Origin: Cyanobacteria bacterium REEB67
GTDB taxonomy: Bacteria > Cyanobacteriota > Vampirovibrionia > Obscuribacterales > Obscuribacteraceae
Length of the DNA: 64,000 nucleotides
Reading direction: 5' to 3'
NCBI GenBank assembly: GCA_018971775.1
Contig: JAGXAB010000014.1
Coordinates: forward strand, 1-64,000
Shown here: piece after piece, positions 38,043 to 46,694 of the stretch
How the letters are laid out: every line of letters begins with the position of its first letter
How positions within the stretch are numbered: the first letter of the stretch is position 1
Notes under the pieces: generated by a model
What the model was told of the DNA's origin: nothing
Databases searched by the model: none
The model's input: only the letters and a program-made list of their open reading frames with translations
Translations under genes and position numbers: made by a program

Positions 38043-38933
38043 ATGTCAGTGATTGAGCGCCAACCACGTCTTTTTCGCGGGGGAAACGCCGCCCTGTTTC
38101 GCTCCGCGGTTTCTGTGCTCTCCGTCTTGTCGGCATCGCTCTGGGGCCGTATGGCAGCGGCTTCCGAGTTTGACGATCTTGGCGAGCGTTCGACTGCGCA
38201 ACTGCGTATCCTGGACCGCGCCATTGTGCTGCATCCACGAGATTCAAAGGGCTTCGTCGACCGGGCGGAGTTTTTCGGCAAGGCCAATTTTGAAGATAAG
38301 GCCTTTGCTGATTTCAAGCGTGCTCTCGAATTGCAACCTACTGATTCTGATGCTTATTTCAAGCGTGGCGAATTCGAAATGCAGCTCGATGATTACCGCG
38401 CCGCCCTGAGCGACTATTTGAAGGCGGCACAGTTCGCGCCGGATGCGGCTAAAGGCAGCCCTTTGCGTCATGCCGGCCGAGCTCAAATAAAGTTGCGGGC
38501 TTTTGCCGATGGAGTCAAAACTCTGACCAGTAGTCTCGCCTATGAGGTGCCGACGGCCAAGCATCTGACGCTTAAAGAGAGGGCAATTTGTTATGTGGCT
38601 CTGCACAAATACAAAGAAGCGATCGCTGATGTTAACGCTATGGGCTACGGCGGACCGGTGCATTCGGATGAGGCACTGGCAATCCGTGCCGAGGCGGAGT
38701 TTCAGTTGGGTCAAACTCAGGCTGCCATCGACGACCTCACTCTCGCTCTCAGAAATGTCAAAAAGAAGCCAGCAAATTTGGAGCGATTGGTCTTTTCCAG
38801 CGATACTCCCACCTACTATAAATTGCGCGCTCGCTGCTATACAAAACTGGGGAAAGATGACCTCGCCGCCGCCGATTTGAAGCATGCTAAAGGGGCGGAG
38901 AAAGATTCGCTCGAATTTGCACCCTTCCGTTAA
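38043..38933 (+). CDS. TPR-repeat protein with N-terminal hydrophobic segment
   Basis: This 296-residue protein has a hydrophobic stretch at residues ~22-40 (FRSAVSVLSVLSASLWG), then TPR units: AIVLHPRDSKGFVDRAEFFG, ALELQPTDSDAYFKRGEFEM and further degenerate copies to the C-terminus. It is probably membrane-anchored or exported and acts as a scaffold. ATG 38043 has GGAAAGGG upstream; a longer frame at 38025 is less likely. It follows the small helical protein gene closely. Confidence 0.7.
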   Translation: MSVIERQPRLFRGGNAALFRSAVSVLSVLSASLWGRMAAASEFDDLGERSTAQLRILDRAIVLHPRDSKGFVDRAEFFGKANFEDKAFADFKRALELQPTDSDAYFKRGEFEMQLDDYRAALSDYLKAAQFAPDAAKGSPLRHAGRAQIKLRAFADGVKTLTSSLAYEVPTAKHLTLKERAICYVALHKYKEAIADVNAMGYGGPVHSDEALAIRAEAEFQLGQTQAAIDDLTLALRNVKKKPANLERLVFSSDTPTYYKLRARCYTKLGKDDLAAADLKHAKGAEKDSLEFAPFR

Positions 38934-39101
38934 TCTGGCCAAATTAAGCTATGACGAGAAAGTGTCACGCAGTTGCCACACTCGCCTGTCATATTGAATC
39001 CATCGACTTTCCCCCTAAAGAAAAAGATTTATCGACTGTGATGCCGTCGCACCCGGCTCCCAGTTTGTGTTGGTTCCCTGATTGAATTATGGAGATTTCC
39101 A

Positions 39102-40295
39102 ATGGACAATTGCGTTCCCAATAGTGATACCCAGGCTGCTGCAGCGCAGGCCCACGACCATAATCACCAGCACGGTCATGTCGATGTGCAGGCTGATATC
39201 GCCAGCGCGAAGCTCGCCTGGGAAAGCTGGAAAAGCAGCGATCCGAAAGATTGGGACCATGCCCTCGCAGAAAAACAACGTCTTTTAAAAGAAGATCCCA
39301 GAGCCTGGAAAAAGGCCATGAATGAAATCGATGCCGATGAAAAGGCGCAGGCTGATGCCCGCGACCTTGAGCGCCGCAATCAAGTCCAGGCCGACATCCA
39401 GGCGGAAACGGCACAACCTGCGAGTGCCGGCGATCCGGCTCCGCTGAGCCAGGAATATTTGAGCGAAACTGCGCCGCCTTCATCGGCCCCGGAAAATCAG
39501 TTGAGGAACGTCGACGCCGCCTCCGCTTCCGCTTCTGCCACGGCGCCCTCTATGGCTGATGCACCGGTAGTGGTGGCGCAGCCAGGCTACTCACCTGATA
39601 GTCCCTTTGCTCCGCCCGCACCTGACACACCCGCTTACAATGCCGCCTATAACCAGCCGCCAGCAAAGTTCTACGGCCTCAATCTGGGTATTTTAAAGCT
39701 CGGCGTCAACAGTCATGGTTCGATCGATGCCGGTGTGAATATTGGCCTGGCCCGCGCTGAAGTACAGGTCGGTCTGGAAAATCGGGTTGATGGCGAATTC
39801 ATGCCGATTGGACACTCTCCTCTGCACGCTCGTGTCGGCGCCGGCGTCGGCGTCAATCGCAATGGTTTTCATGGAGAGGCCGGCGCTGGTTTGAATGTCT
39901 TCAACCTGGTCGGCGGCGATGCCGACGTCGGGGCCAGGCTTGGTCGCGACATTGGTTTTGATGGTGATCTGCGCGGTCGTGCTCTGCTCGTCAACGGACA
40001 GGGTGATGCTGGCGTGTCTCTAGGTCCCAACGGTTTAAACGCTTATGGTGGCGGCAACGCCGACATCCTCAAAACAGTCGGAGCAAGAGGTGGGGGCCGA
40101 GTAAATCTTGGTCCGCAAGACACTGGTATCGCTGCTGGTGTCGGTATGAATGTAGCCGGTCACACCCTCGATTTTGGTCCTTCCATCGACGCCTATCCAG
40201 ACGGCTCTGTCGCTCCCGACCTTCACCTCGATCCGGGTAAAGTAGAAGCACCGGCTTTCTTCCCGACCGGCGATCGTGCCCTGGATCAAAAATAG
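39102..40295 (+). CDS. Large protein with His-rich N-terminus and Gly-rich repetitive C-terminus
   Basis: This 397-residue protein starts with a histidine cluster (AHDHNHQHGHVDVQ, possible metal binding). A charged helical region (~35-95) and an Ala/Pro/Ser-rich linker (~95-185) follow, then a C-terminal region of ~200 residues with short Gly-Ala-Asp-rich strands (GAGVGVNRNGFHGEAGAGLN and similar) that looks like a repetitive beta structure. There is no signal peptide and no family I recognise. GGAG lies six bases before the ATG. It converges with the TPR gene at 40301. Confidence 0.6.
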   Translation: MDNCVPNSDTQAAAAQAHDHNHQHGHVDVQADIASAKLAWESWKSSDPKDWDHALAEKQRLLKEDPRAWKKAMNEIDADEKAQADARDLERRNQVQADIQAETAQPASAGDPAPLSQEYLSETAPPSSAPENQLRNVDAASASASATAPSMADAPVVVAQPGYSPDSPFAPPAPDTPAYNAAYNQPPAKFYGLNLGILKLGVNSHGSIDAGVNIGLARAEVQVGLENRVDGEFMPIGHSPLHARVGAGVGVNRNGFHGEAGAGLNVFNLVGGDADVGARLGRDIGFDGDLRGRALLVNGQGDAGVSLGPNGLNAYGGGNADILKTVGARGGGRVNLGPQDTGIAAGVGMNVAGHTLDFGPSIDAYPDGSVAPDLHLDPGKVEAPAFFPTGDRALDQK

Positions 40296-40300
40296 TGCTG

Positions 40301-41299
40301 CTATTTACTTTGATCTTTTGAGGCCAGACAGCGGTCGGCACCAGCCTGCATCTCTTTGGCCGTTGGACAGACCGGCGCCAGCAATCGATCGCAAGTCGCG
40401 GTCGATTGCTTGTATAGAGGTATAGCCGGCGGTGTATCCGGATCGAGAGCTACTTTTTCGTCCGCCGAGGCAGCTATTAGTTGCAGGACTTTCAGCGCCG
40501 ATTTGTAAGCAATTTCGGCCTGTGAAAAGTTCTTCCTGGCCTCAAATACTTTAGCTAAACTGCGATACTCACTAGCCAGTCTGGTCAAATTTACCGCCTT
40601 ACCTTTGGAGTTGAGGGCGATTGCATCTTGCAGTATCCCCTCTGCTTCATCGTATTTTTCTTGTTTGCCAAGACACGCCGCCAGTCCCTCCATGGTACTA
40701 ATGCAGTACTCGGCGGGGATGGAGTCGGATTGACGCCTTCTAATGGCCAGCGATTGTTTGTATAGCGCCTCAGCCTCCGTGTAATTTTTTCGTCGGCAAT
40801 ACATATCCGCCAGATTATTGGCGGTGCTGGCCACTTGCGCTGAGTCGGCGCCATTTATCTTTGTGGCCAAATCCAGGGCTCTAAGATAAATAGGGCGGGC
40901 CAAATCGTATTGGTCGCTGAGGCTATAGGCATCGGCGAGACTGGTCAGATGTGCTGCTTGGTCGGTTTTGCGGCTGGAGTCGCTTCCTTCCGCTTCGATA
41001 ATTTTACTGGCCTGAGTAAAAAAGTCCTGCGCTTGAGCACTCTGCTTCTCGACTGTTTTCAGAAAGCCTTCATTGATCAGGCTGGTGACTAGCTTAGAGC
41101 TTTTCGGATCATGTGCCTGGACGTCATGCAGTGCTCCGGTCAGCTGGATGTCGGCATTTTCCATTTGACCGTTTTCGAAGCAATCATTGCCGGTGCTGGT
41201 GGCCTTGAACCAGAAAGTTTGCTCTGGCCGGAAGGCGTTATAGCCAGCCATTGCCAGGATTGCGAGGAATAAAGGTATGGTTGTCTTCTTCTTTTGCAT
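40301..41299 (-). CDS. TPR-repeat protein with N-terminal membrane anchor
   Basis: This 332-residue protein has a short N-terminal hydrophobic segment (TTIPLFLAILAMAGYNAF) and then Kinesin-light-chain-like TPRs of ~42 residues (VASTANNLADMYCRRKNYTE, AEALYKQSLAIRRRQ). A partner is not visible. AACCTCTCTCT on the plus strand corresponds to AGAGAGG before the ATG on the minus strand, a good ribosome site. Confidence 0.72.
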   Translation of the reverse strand: MQKKKTTIPLFLAILAMAGYNAFRPEQTFWFKATSTGNDCFENGQMENADIQLTGALHDVQAHDPKSSKLVTSLINEGFLKTVEKQSAQAQDFFTQASKIIEAEGSDSSRKTDQAAHLTSLADAYSLSDQYDLARPIYLRALDLATKINGADSAQVASTANNLADMYCRRKNYTEAEALYKQSLAIRRRQSDSIPAEYCISTMEGLAACLGKQEKYDEAEGILQDAIALNSKGKAVNLTRLASEYRSLAKVFEARKNFSQAEIAYKSALKVLQLIAASADEKVALDPDTPPAIPLYKQSTATCDRLLAPVCPTAKEMQAGADRCLASKDQSK

Positions 41300-41378
41300 A
41301 GAGAGAGGTTAGCACGACCCGTGTCGAAGCAGTTCTGCTTGTGCGATAATCTCGGTGTAAACCTCGGAGAAAATATCG

Positions 41379-41771
41379 GTGACCATTCAGAGTTTTCAGC
41401 CGCTTATCCAGTCCGCCTCCGATTGCAAATTTGTCGTCGAGCGTGATCGCAAGAGCGCCAAGTTGACGATGATGGTGCGCCGCGAGACATCGATCGATCA
41501 ATCGGTGACAATTCTCAGTGCCAGGCACGCCGCTCTTTTTGCCCGGATGTTGGAAACAAGAGAAGAAGGTCGCGTCGTCATGACCGACGGTGCCGGCTCA
41601 ATTGGTTTGCACGCGCACACCAGCGGCAATGCCTTGCAGATAGTCGAAGTGCGCGGTAAAGGCGGCATGCTGGAAGGACTATGCGAGCACGGACCGCAGG
41701 TCGAAAAACTTGTTGCTGATTTGCGGGCTGTGATTGCTGAAATTGAAACGGTCTACATACAGTTCAGTTAG
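41379..41771 (+). CDS. Hypothetical protein
   Basis: This 130-residue protein shows a mixed alpha/beta pattern, with a strand-rich start (CKFVVERDRKSAKLTMMVRR) and a helical end. GGAG lies ahead of the GTG start. No family or motif is recognised. It is the last gene before the region with RND remnant and toxin genes. Confidence 0.5.
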   Translation: MTIQSFQPLIQSASDCKFVVERDRKSAKLTMMVRRETSIDQSVTILSARHAALFARMLETREEGRVVMTDGAGSIGLHAHTSGNALQIVEVRGKGGMLEGLCEHGPQVEKLVADLRAVIAEIETVYIQFS

Positions 41772-41830
41772 CTATTTAAAAGCGGCGTCTTCGAAGATCA
41801 TGTGTTTTAGTGCTTCAGCGGAGGCTCGCT

Positions 41831-42097
41831 TCATCGCAAGAGTCTGTTCCGGATTGCCGCACAAGCTTTCATTGCAGTCGGGCAATGTTCGACGAGTAAG
41901 ATGGAATTTTTCGTCACCAGACCCATGAGCATGACTATACCGATGAGAGCATAGAAGCCAAGCGATTCACCCGAAACAACCAGTCCGATCAAAGCGCCGC
42001 CTGAAGCCAGAGGCAGTGGCACCATAATCGTCAGGGGGTGAAGGTAGCCGTCGAAGAGCAGGACGAGGACTGCATAAATCAAAATTAGACACTTCAA
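41831..42097 (-). pseudogene. Fragment of an RND-family efflux permease
   Basis: The 88-codon frame matches the C-terminal membrane part of HAE1-type RND pumps: YAVLVLLFDGYLHPLTIMVP, then SLGFYALIGIVMLMGLVTKN and SILLVEH. The rest of the ~1000-residue protein is absent on both sides, and the sequence loses similarity after LLVEH, consistent with a frame break. It is a remnant, unrelated in position to the intact RND operon at 46.7-53 kb. Confidence 0.8.
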
Positions 42098-42184
42098 GCG
42101 TGCCGAAATTTACTTAGAGCTACGCGGTGGGATTGGTCCCTATGCCATCTTCAAGAAAAGGCTTTCAGTCCTCGCACCAGGGCA

Positions 42185-42580
42185 ATGCTGGAACTTGAGA
42201 GGGAGCAAACTCGCATTCATGTCATTGACTTTGGTATTGCATATAGTGGACGAGCTCAGAAGCTTATTGAAATGGCTTGCGCGCAAGCCCAGCTCCGCGG
42301 ACACGGCAGCGTTGGTACTGCGCACCTCCTCTTCGCGTTGCTAGAGCTCGGCGCAGAGATTCAGGCGCCTGCTCAGATGGGAGAATGTGGTGGTATAGAA
42401 ATTCTCGACGCCATGCAAATTGATCGCAACCAGCTAAAGCAAAATATTGATCGGCAATTTCAGACAGCTGAAGGAGCATTAGATGCACTATCGCAAAAAT
42501 TTGATCTGGCTATTTGGCTGCGAGATCGAAAGCTAGAAATCTGGAAGAAATTTTCTAATCACGTTGCACCCATGTCTTGA
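42185..42580 (+). CDS. Stand-alone Clp N-terminal (Clp-R) domain protein
   Basis: In this 131-residue protein, residues ~20-75 match the Clp-R repeat of ClpA/ClpC (YSGRAQKLIEMACAQAQLRG, HGSVGTAHLLFALLELG). No AAA+ module follows. Isolated Clp-N proteins can act as adaptors (ClpS/ClpT-like), but this may also be a fragment of a decayed clpC-type gene, given the pseudogene beside it. No good ribosome site is seen before ATG 42185. Confidence 0.6.
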   Translation: MLELEREQTRIHVIDFGIAYSGRAQKLIEMACAQAQLRGHGSVGTAHLLFALLELGAEIQAPAQMGECGGIEILDAMQIDRNQLKQNIDRQFQTAEGALDALSQKFDLAIWLRDRKLEIWKKFSNHVAPMS

Positions 42581-42741
42581 ACAACAGCCTACTGCGAGGT
42601 CGTATATTCGGCATGAAGCGCGATACTGACGATCACATTTACATTGTTTTTCGGTCGGACGACCTCTGGGTAAATACCGTGTTGTAATGGTATGAAGTGT
42701 TTGCCTAATAAGTTTAAAAAATTACGGTAACGGCTTCTTCG

Positions 42742-44655
42742 TTACAACTGCATCGAAGCAAGATTCGATTCGACAATAGATGAATACTTAGTCTGCTGCT
42801 CCAGAGGCAGCCCGGACAGTTCAAGAACTTCCGGCAATTGTCTTTTGATGCTGCCTGCAAGTATTCGCGCAAGCTCAGTTACTTCTGATTTTTCGAGCCC
42901 CCAGCGACTGGCGATAGCCGCAAAGTCCTTTATCTTAAGCTTGTCATTCTTGCCGTTTATTGGAAAGGCAAAACGGTCTCCCGGAAGGTGAATACGTGTG
43001 TTAACTAAATCATAGAGAGGCGAGTATGCAACCGTATTTGGTATCGGCACTCCTCCCAACTGCCCGGCAAGCAGCCACAATTTAATGGAAACATTTTTTG
43101 CGTGTAGGTCTCCGTTACCAACCATCCAAGAGAACAAGAGATGCTTCAAATAAATAGCCAGTTGATCGGGCCCTAAACCCGCTTCCTTCAGTGCATCTGT
43201 TACACGCTCTGCCGACGTATCGTATTTGTCTTGTCGATACAACTTGAGGAGAGAAGCGGCATCCTGTTGCAAAGCTAGCCGCAGGGAGGAATTCAGATCG
43301 TCCAACTGGTGTTTGACAGGAATATCATATCTCTCGATGAGAAGCGCTCGTCCGGGGAACAGTGACTTTCCCCGAAACTCTACTTGTTTAAATGGAGCAG
43401 TAGGTAATCCGGCGCGACGTGCCAATTCCATAGTCGCCCACTCGTTTTCCACTAAGTTGGGAAAAAGAGCCGATTGGTATTTGAGGATGTAAGAGCAGGA
43501 ATTCTTGAACGTTCCGATCTTCAAGACCGGCTCTTTTCCTGTATCTCCTTCAAGACTAATGGGAAGCTTAGGTTGGATGCCAGAAATCCGCATTGGACCT
43601 TTCTTTCCCAAATTGCGGAAGAGTTCCTGCAAACTACCGTCCTTTTCGAAATCGCCCCGGACCTTCATCACGACTGTTTCGGGTGACGCAAGTTGCGATA
43701 GTGGATTGTCCAGGGTGTCGAACACAAGATCTTGGTCGTCAAAATCACTTGTTCTAAGCGTTAAATTTGATAAGTATTTCTGTGTCGTCGCAAGCAATGC
43801 GACTGTATCCTCTTTTGCAATCTTAAAGGTTGCCTGAAGCTGGCTCTCCGTCCATCCCTCGGGCAGCAGGTTCTCGAAGAACGCGGGCATTCTTCGGCCT
43901 TCGTATGTTTTGTTCAATGGCAACTCATTGCACAAAGCGACTTTCCAGCTCGGAGAGTACTCAAATTTGAATTCATTGCTTTGAAGTGCCGTCAGGCTGC
44001 CGATTTCCCATCCATAAAAGTAGACGGCAAAGTTATTGCTCTTTGCGATTTCTATGCCTGCGCCAACAGATTGATCATTGCTGAGCTGCAAATATTTCCA
44101 TTGCTCGGATTTCAGGTCGTTGCGAACGGCGAAAGCGCCTGCGCGCTCGCGGTCCATTGCACTCAGGTTTCCAATCAACTCGACGACTTTGTGCTCGGGA
44201 AGCAGTTTTTCAGGATACTGCTTGGCTGTTGTAAGGCATTCAAATACTGTCTGCAATGGGCTAGATATATTTATGCGCACCGGTTCAGGGGCGGAAGAAA
44301 GTTTGGGGGCGACCATCGTGGGTGCTTCCAGATGCTCAACTTCCGGGTATTTGAGATCTGGCATTCGTACAATCTTGATGCCGGGCAGCATCAAAGGCAC
44401 ATACTTATGACTGAACCCGGAAAGGAAGACACGCCCGTTAATCGGTGCTTGTGTTGCCGCTGTACTGTGTGACAGGTGCCAGTCTGGCTGTAGTTTGCCG
44501 ATGATGGCGAGGAGATTCTCCCGGATTAATTGCTCAGGCTCGGTCTCAAGGTCATCGGTATAGACATCACGGGCGATTCGACGGAGCACTCCGCGCGCTG
44601 CCGCAGAGCGTATCGCCGATTTGTCTGAAGTGGTAGTGCCGATGTAGATGGTCAT
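42742..44655 (-). CDS. AbiEi-type DNA-binding domain fused to a HipA-family kinase toxin
   Basis: This 637-residue protein begins with an AbiEi-antitoxin-like winged-helix region (~1-170: SDKSAIRSAAARGVLRRIAR, LLAIIGKLQPDWHLSHSTA). It is followed by a HipA N-terminal subdomain (AVYFYGWEIGSLTA, AFFENLLPEGWTE) and the HipA kinase core with SGIQPKLPIS, ILKYQ, NEWATMELARRAGLP, GNGDLHAKN and SPLYDLVNTR. HipA toxins phosphorylate targets such as glutamyl-tRNA synthetase. No separate HipB gene is adjacent, so the N-terminal domain may supply antitoxin or repressor activity. ATG 44655 lies eight bases before the first of two palindromic repeats; the longer frame from 44766 reads through those repeats and is not used. 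Confidence 0.82.
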   Translation of the reverse strand: MTIYIGTTTSDKSAIRSAAARGVLRRIARDVYTDDLETEPEQLIRENLLAIIGKLQPDWHLSHSTAATQAPINGRVFLSGFSHKYVPLMLPGIKIVRMPDLKYPEVEHLEAPTMVAPKLSSAPEPVRINISSPLQTVFECLTTAKQYPEKLLPEHKVVELIGNLSAMDRERAGAFAVRNDLKSEQWKYLQLSNDQSVGAGIEIAKSNNFAVYFYGWEIGSLTALQSNEFKFEYSPSWKVALCNELPLNKTYEGRRMPAFFENLLPEGWTESQLQATFKIAKEDTVALLATTQKYLSNLTLRTSDFDDQDLVFDTLDNPLSQLASPETVVMKVRGDFEKDGSLQELFRNLGKKGPMRISGIQPKLPISLEGDTGKEPVLKIGTFKNSCSYILKYQSALFPNLVENEWATMELARRAGLPTAPFKQVEFRGKSLFPGRALLIERYDIPVKHQLDDLNSSLRLALQQDAASLLKLYRQDKYDTSAERVTDALKEAGLGPDQLAIYLKHLLFSWMVGNGDLHAKNVSIKLWLLAGQLGGVPIPNTVAYSPLYDLVNTRIHLPGDRFAFPINGKNDKLKIKDFAAIASRWGLEKSEVTELARILAGSIKRQLPEVLELSGLPLEQQTKYSSIVESNLASMQL

Positions 44656-44662
44656 TTGCTTG

Positions 44663-44718
44663 AAATGTAGCGGAAAGTACATGTAAGAAGGATTATACAT
44701 GGTGAAAGCGCTACATTT
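44663..44718 (-). promoter_or_regulatory. Palindromic repeat 1 upstream of the AbiEi-HipA gene
   Basis: This 56-bp element is bounded by inverted arms AAATGTAGCG and CGCTACATTT and contains inner ACATG/TACATGG half-sites. It begins eight bases before the start codon. A second copy lies 80 bp away. AbiEi proteins are known to repress their own promoters at paired inverted repeats, which fits this position. Confidence 0.7.
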
Positions 44719-44742
44719 TGGGAAATCATCGGAATTAATCGG

Positions 44743-44797
44743 AAATGTAGCGGAAATGCCATGCATGGGATTGAATACATGGCAAAAGCGCTACATT
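44743..44797 (-). promoter_or_regulatory. Palindromic repeat 2 upstream of the AbiEi-HipA gene
   Basis: This second copy of the element has outer arms AATGTAGCG and CGCTACATT, and inner GCCATG and CATGGC, themselves inverted. Most positions agree with copy 1, but the centre differs. Spacing between copies is 80 bp. Confidence 0.7.
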
Positions 44798-45133
44798 CTG
44801 CCGCCAGCTTGTCGAACTCTTCGAGGTTTTCGACTTTGCTGTTAGTCGTAAGCGCGAGCGACCACACTGTTCTCCAGGTCCGCTAGAAAGGCCACCCTTA
44901 CCGTACCCAGCCTTTGTTTTTCATTGCAGTCTCCGCCCAACTGCTAAACCGTTACTATGCAAAACATGTAAAGCTATGCATATTCCGCCTTAAGCAGCAC
45001 TTGCTTGCGCGGTTGAAATAGTTGATGCATTATTAATCCTGGTGTTAGATGTCCGGATGTCTAATTGACGCTTCAGTTCCTTCATTACGGACGCCGGCTT
45101 GCTCGCTCTTCGTGCTCGACGCCTTGGAGACCC
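44798..45133. other. Intergenic region upstream of the TrbI-like gene
   Basis: This 336-bp stretch has no supported gene. A minus-strand frame near 44804-44867 reads protein-like (LEEFDKLAAECSA) and may be a remnant. An AT-rich patch (44950-45030) could hold the promoter of the gene at 45134. Confidence 0.4.
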
Positions 45134-46405
45134 ATGGAAGAAACCTTTGAGACCCGTGACCGGAAGCGACCGTTGAAGGTGTACGTCACCCCAACGGAGC
45201 GCCTGGCGATTGAACGCCAGGCTTCCGTTCAAAGGGGATGGCAGCCCGTCATCCGTTCCTTGTGCGTTTGTGTTCTGGTCCTGAGCCTGAGCGCCAGCGC
45301 CCCGCTGGCCGTTTTTTCCGCCGACACCCCGACCGAAGGCGGCGAGTCCCCGGTGCTTCGCAGCACCGTTATCCAGACCGAGTGCAACCGTCCGCAAAGC
45401 CCGACCGTCGACACGGGGGATGTGCGTGTGGTGGCCCCCGGCACGACGTTGGATCTGGTTCTCTCGACTGAGATTGAAGCCGGTGAGACCGTGGAAGGCG
45501 ATCAGTTCTTCGGCAAAATCATCAAAGACGTGCTGGTGGATGGCCGGGTGGTGATACCCAGGGGCACTCGGGTGCACGGGGTGCTGAACACACTGGAAGG
45601 GCCGAAGCGCGCTGGTCGCGATGGCTACATCAACATGCGCTTTGATTATCTAATCACGCCTGACGGTCGTGAAGTCCCGATTGAGGGCAACAGCACCACG
45701 CGGGACTCCAAGGGCAAGGCCGCTGCCAAAGTCGCCGGGCGCGCGGCGGGCTATACCGCCATTGGTGGCGTGGTGGGCACACTGATGGCGCTGCAATATG
45801 GCGGTCTGGCGGGGGCGGCGGCCAGCCACGGTACCACCCTGGCGGGTGGAGCGGCCATTGGTGGGGCTGCCGGGCTGACAATCGCCATGCTGATGAAGGG
45901 TAAAAGCGTCATGCTTCAGCCCGGCGCTGAAATGCGCGTCATACTCAGCGAGCCGCTGAAGCTGCCCTCCATGACCACGCCCGATGAGACGGCGGAAGAT
46001 TTCAGCATCCCTGGTCTGGAGGTTAAGGTGGCGGGCGTGCGCATTAATCGCCACCCGTTCGGCGAAATGACGGATATGACTCTGACGCTGGACATTCTCA
46101 ATCAAACCGAAAATACCTTCTCCACGTTTGATATCGGCCTGGAGGACGAGCTGGGCCACCTGTTCTTCCCCTCTCCCCCTGGCGATACGGGCATGTTGTC
46201 CAGCAAAATCAAGCCCAGCAGTCACCTCAACAGCAACGTCATGTTCAGCGTGTACAACGTCAAAATCCGCCACAAGCTGGTGTTTTTCAAGCCGTATTCC
46301 CGTGAACCGCTGGTAAAATTTGCCCTGACCGATGCCATGCTGGCGAGCGGTAAAGCCAGCTCCAAAGGCAAGCGCGTGGCCACTGAAGCGCGCCAGCCCG
46401 ACTGA
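45134..46405 (+). CDS. TrbI/VirB10-like protein with N-terminal membrane anchor
   Basis: This 423-residue protein starts with a charged segment (RDRKRPLKVYVTPTERLAIE) that resembles the ribbon-helix-helix start of MobC-type relaxosome proteins. A membrane segment (~58-76) follows, then a TrbI/VirB10-type barrel domain: LDLVLSTEIEAGETVEGDQF, VVIPRGTRVHGV, then a Gly/Ala hydrophobic stretch. VirB10 proteins span the envelope in type IV secretion; no other conjugation gene is here. The gene is clearly richer in GC than its neighbours, suggesting transfer. A second, shorter relative lies at 60883. Confidence 0.65.
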   Translation: MEETFETRDRKRPLKVYVTPTERLAIERQASVQRGWQPVIRSLCVCVLVLSLSASAPLAVFSADTPTEGGESPVLRSTVIQTECNRPQSPTVDTGDVRVVAPGTTLDLVLSTEIEAGETVEGDQFFGKIIKDVLVDGRVVIPRGTRVHGVLNTLEGPKRAGRDGYINMRFDYLITPDGREVPIEGNSTTRDSKGKAAAKVAGRAAGYTAIGGVVGTLMALQYGGLAGAAASHGTTLAGGAAIGGAAGLTIAMLMKGKSVMLQPGAEMRVILSEPLKLPSMTTPDETAEDFSIPGLEVKVAGVRINRHPFGEMTDMTLTLDILNQTENTFSTFDIGLEDELGHLFFPSPPGDTGMLSSKIKPSSHLNSNVMFSVYNVKIRHKLVFFKPYSREPLVKFALTDAMLASGKASSKGKRVATEARQPD

Positions 46406-46694
46406 GCTGCCCCTGAGCGCAGGGTTGCAGCGTAAGCTGCGACTGACGCACAGACCTTCGAGAAACGGTGTGGGAAGAGTAACGAAGTTTTGCGCGTTTT
46501 TCAAAAGGCATTAGAATAAGACTTGACGCCAAAGAAACTGGCTGAGGCGTCCGCTGTGGACCATTTGCAGAGAATACTAAAATCAAATCATTTTCAAAAC
46601 TATTTTTCGACCAGGACACAAGGCAGACGAACACTTTACCGTCACAATCTTGCTGTAAGCTGACAGTTATTGTGAAAGTACCAAACAATGGATG

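Noticed and set aside
42613-42687. 24-codon plus-strand frame upstream of the HipA gene end
   Set aside because: It is short, with no ribosome site or known family; not supported as a gene.
44990-45577. 195-codon minus-strand frame opposite the TrbI-like gene
   Set aside because: It is a shadow in GC-rich DNA; the plus strand has recognisable domain motifs.
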